DNA from: Cellulomonas marina
Lineage (GTDB): Bacteria; Actinomycetota; Actinomycetes; Actinomycetales; Cellulomonadaceae
DNA: 64,000 nt
Assembly (NCBI RefSeq): GCF_900111925.1
Contig: NZ_FOKA01000003.1
Coordinates: 1-64,000, forward strand
Direction: 5' to 3'
Shown here: piece after piece, positions 62,708 to 64,000 of the stretch
How the letters are laid out: every line of letters starts with the position of its first letter
Position numbering within the stretch: position 1 is the first letter of the stretch
Notes under the pieces: model-generated
The model's input: the letters and a program-made list of their open reading frames with translations, nothing else
What the model was told of the DNA's origin: nothing
The model's database searches: none
Made by a program: the position numbers and the translations under genes

Positions 62708-64000
62708 GGGACGACCTCCAGGGTGCGGGCGACGCGCGGGTCGTGGTGCTGGACGTCGCCGGTGCGGGCCGGGCGGACCTGGCCGCGCAGGGACGTGTAG
62801 GACAGGTCCGGGTCGTGCTGGTCCGGCGCGTTGACGAAGGCCACGAAGTGCCGGAGCTTCTCGGGGTCCTCGAGCGTCGCGCGCCACTCGTCGACGTACG
62901 CGTCCACGTGCCGGGCGATCTCCGCCTCGAGCTCGGCCCCGAGGCCCCGGGAGTCCTCGACGACGACCCGCCGCAGCTCGGCGATGCCGCCCTCGAACCC
63001 GGCGACCCACGGCGCGGTGCGCTGCAGGCGGTCGGCCGAGCGGATGTACAGCGCCAGGAAGCGGTCGACCACCTGCACGACGCGCTCGTCGTCCAGGTCC
63101 TCCGCCAGCAGCTCGGCGTGCCGGGGCGTGAAGCCGCCGTTGCCGCCGACGTAGACGTTCCAGCCCTTCTCGGTGGCGATGACGCCGACGTCCTTGCCGC
63201 GCGCCTCCGCGCACTCCCGGGCGCAGCCGGAGACGCCGACCTTGAACTTGTGCGGGCTGCGCAGGCCGCGGTACCGCAGCTCCAGCCGCGTGGCCATGCT
63301 CACCGAGTCCTGCACGCCGAAGCGGCACCAGGCCGACCCGATGCAGCTCTTCACGGCCCGCAGGCTCTTGCCGTAGGCCTGCCCGGACTCGAACCCGGCG
63401 TCGACGAGGCGGCGCCAGATCGTCGGGAGCTGGTCGAGGCGCGCGCCGAACAGCCCGATCCGCTGCGCGCCCGTGATGCGGGTGTAGAGGCCGAAGTCCT
63501 GCGCCACCTGCGCGAGGACCGCGAGCTTCTCCGGCGTGATCTCCCCCGCCGGCACGCGCGGCACCACGGAGTACGTCCCGTCCTTCTGCAGGTTGGCCAG
63601 GACGTGGTCGTTCGTGTCCTGCAGCGAGGACTGGTCCGGCTGGAGGACGTGACCGACGCCGAGCACCGACAGGATCGAGGCCACGACCGGCTTGCAGACG
63701 GCGCAGCCGCGCCCGGTGCCGTGCTTCGCGACGACCTCGGAGAACGTGCGCAGCCCGTCCTGCCGCACGAGCGCCAGCAGCTCGGCGCGCGGCATCGCGA
63801 AGTGCTCGCACATGGCCCGGCTGACCTCGACGCCCGCCTTCTCCAGCGCGGTGTTGACCAGCGTCGTCACCAGCGGGACGCAGGAGCCGCAGACCGTCCC
63901 GGCCTTCGTGCAGGCCTTGACCTCGCCGACGCTCGTGCAGCCGTGCTCGCTGACCGCGCCCCGGATGGTGCCGGCGGTGACGTTCGCGCAGGAGCAGACG
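62704..64000 (-). CDS. nirB: Nitrite reductase large subunit NirB, 3' part, cut by window edge
   Basis: The last 432 residues of a protein that normally has about 840. From the edge inward: the BFD-like [2Fe-2S] part (TAGTIRGAVSEHGCTSVGEV, then AGTVCGSCVPLV), a second Cys segment (GRGCAVCKPVVASILS), the ferredoxin-like half domain, and the sirohaem/[4Fe-4S] site KSCIGSAWCRFG with GVSGCARECAEA. The FAD/NAD amino half lies outside the window. Assimilatory nitrite reduction in the cytoplasm. An ATG at 63870 inside it is not the start, because the homologous frame continues upstream. Confidence 0.95.
   Translation of the reverse strand, partial: VCSCANVTAGTIRGAVSEHGCTSVGEVKACTKAGTVCGSCVPLVTTLVNTALEKAGVEVSRAMCEHFAMPRAELLALVRQDGLRTFSEVVAKHGTGRGCAVCKPVVASILSVLGVGHVLQPDQSSLQDTNDHVLANLQKDGTYSVVPRVPAGEITPEKLAVLAQVAQDFGLYTRITGAQRIGLFGARLDQLPTIWRRLVDAGFESGQAYGKSLRAVKSCIGSAWCRFGVQDSVSMATRLELRYRGLRSPHKFKVGVSGCARECAEARGKDVGVIATEKGWNVYVGGNGGFTPRHAELLAEDLDDERVVQVVDRFLALYIRSADRLQRTAPWVAGFEGGIAELRRVVVEDSRGLGAELEAEIARHVDAYVDEWRATLEDPEKLRHFVAFVNAPDQHDPDLSYTSLRGQVRPARTGDVQHHDPRVARTLEVVP

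Noticed and set aside
63870-64000. ATG at 63870 as the start of a short NirB
   Set aside because: The frame upstream to the edge encodes the conserved [2Fe-2S] Cys motifs of NirB, so the gene continues beyond the window.

Overview
The window comes from a very GC-rich, motile actinobacterium, most likely of the Cellulomonas/Micrococcales type. This is inferred from codon use, from actinobacterial marker families (DUF222, DUF2530, DUF3027, DUF3263, DUF4031, WXG100, LytR_C), from an HrcA/CIRCE-type groEL control region, from many apparently leaderless genes, and from a Gram-positive style flagellar cluster. No species can be named from the sequence alone.

Layout. 1-545: 5' end of a DUF222/13E12 gene that runs off the left edge, then about 860 bp of non-coding DNA with a heptamer minisatellite. 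1409-12710 (minus): one tightly overlapping flagellar operon, flgB-flgC-fliE-fliF-fliG-fliH-fliI-fliJ-fliK-flgD-flgE, ending in an M15 peptidase gene. 13047-16733 (minus): HAD phosphatase, FkbM methyltransferase with a coiled-coil tail, and a methyltransferase-like/GT2 protein. 16804-20137 (minus): flagellin (fliC), fliD, fliS and a small unknown gene. 20240-24688: a GT2 glycosyltransferase and, divergently, a 925-residue protein with two GT4 domains. 24892-25761: a FliA/WhiG-type sigma factor. 26381-31200 (plus): flgN-flgK-flgL-fliW and a translationally coupled EAL/HDOD protein. Motor, switch and export-gate genes (motAB, fliLMN, fliOPQR, flhAB), flgM and csrA are not in the window.

The flagellar operons share a sigma-28-like promoter (TCAN or TAAC, 15-16 bp, then a GCCGATAG-like -10) upstream of flgB, fliC, flgN and probably the glycosyltransferase genes and a second EAL-HDOD gene. 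This suggests that the sigma factor at 24892 runs filament assembly, filament glycosylation and EAL/HDOD signalling as one regulon.

31283-64000 is mainly chromosomal housekeeping and accessory DNA: DUF2530, DUF3027, a long cold-shock protein, EAL-HDOD, a helicase-associated protein plus XPB helicase, two secreted RCC1-repeat proteins, a TPM-domain protein with PspA, an OmpR-type two-component system, an HD-like protein, a lone WXG100 protein, DUF4031, a membrane protein, groEL with a CIRCE operator, cspA, LytR_C and DUF3263 proteins, uracil-DNA glycosylase, an SGNH hydrolase, a NarL-type two-component pair, a GH15 enzyme, and the assimilatory nitrite reductase nirB (cut by the right edge) with nirD. 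I saw no tRNA, rRNA, CRISPR array or insertion sequence.
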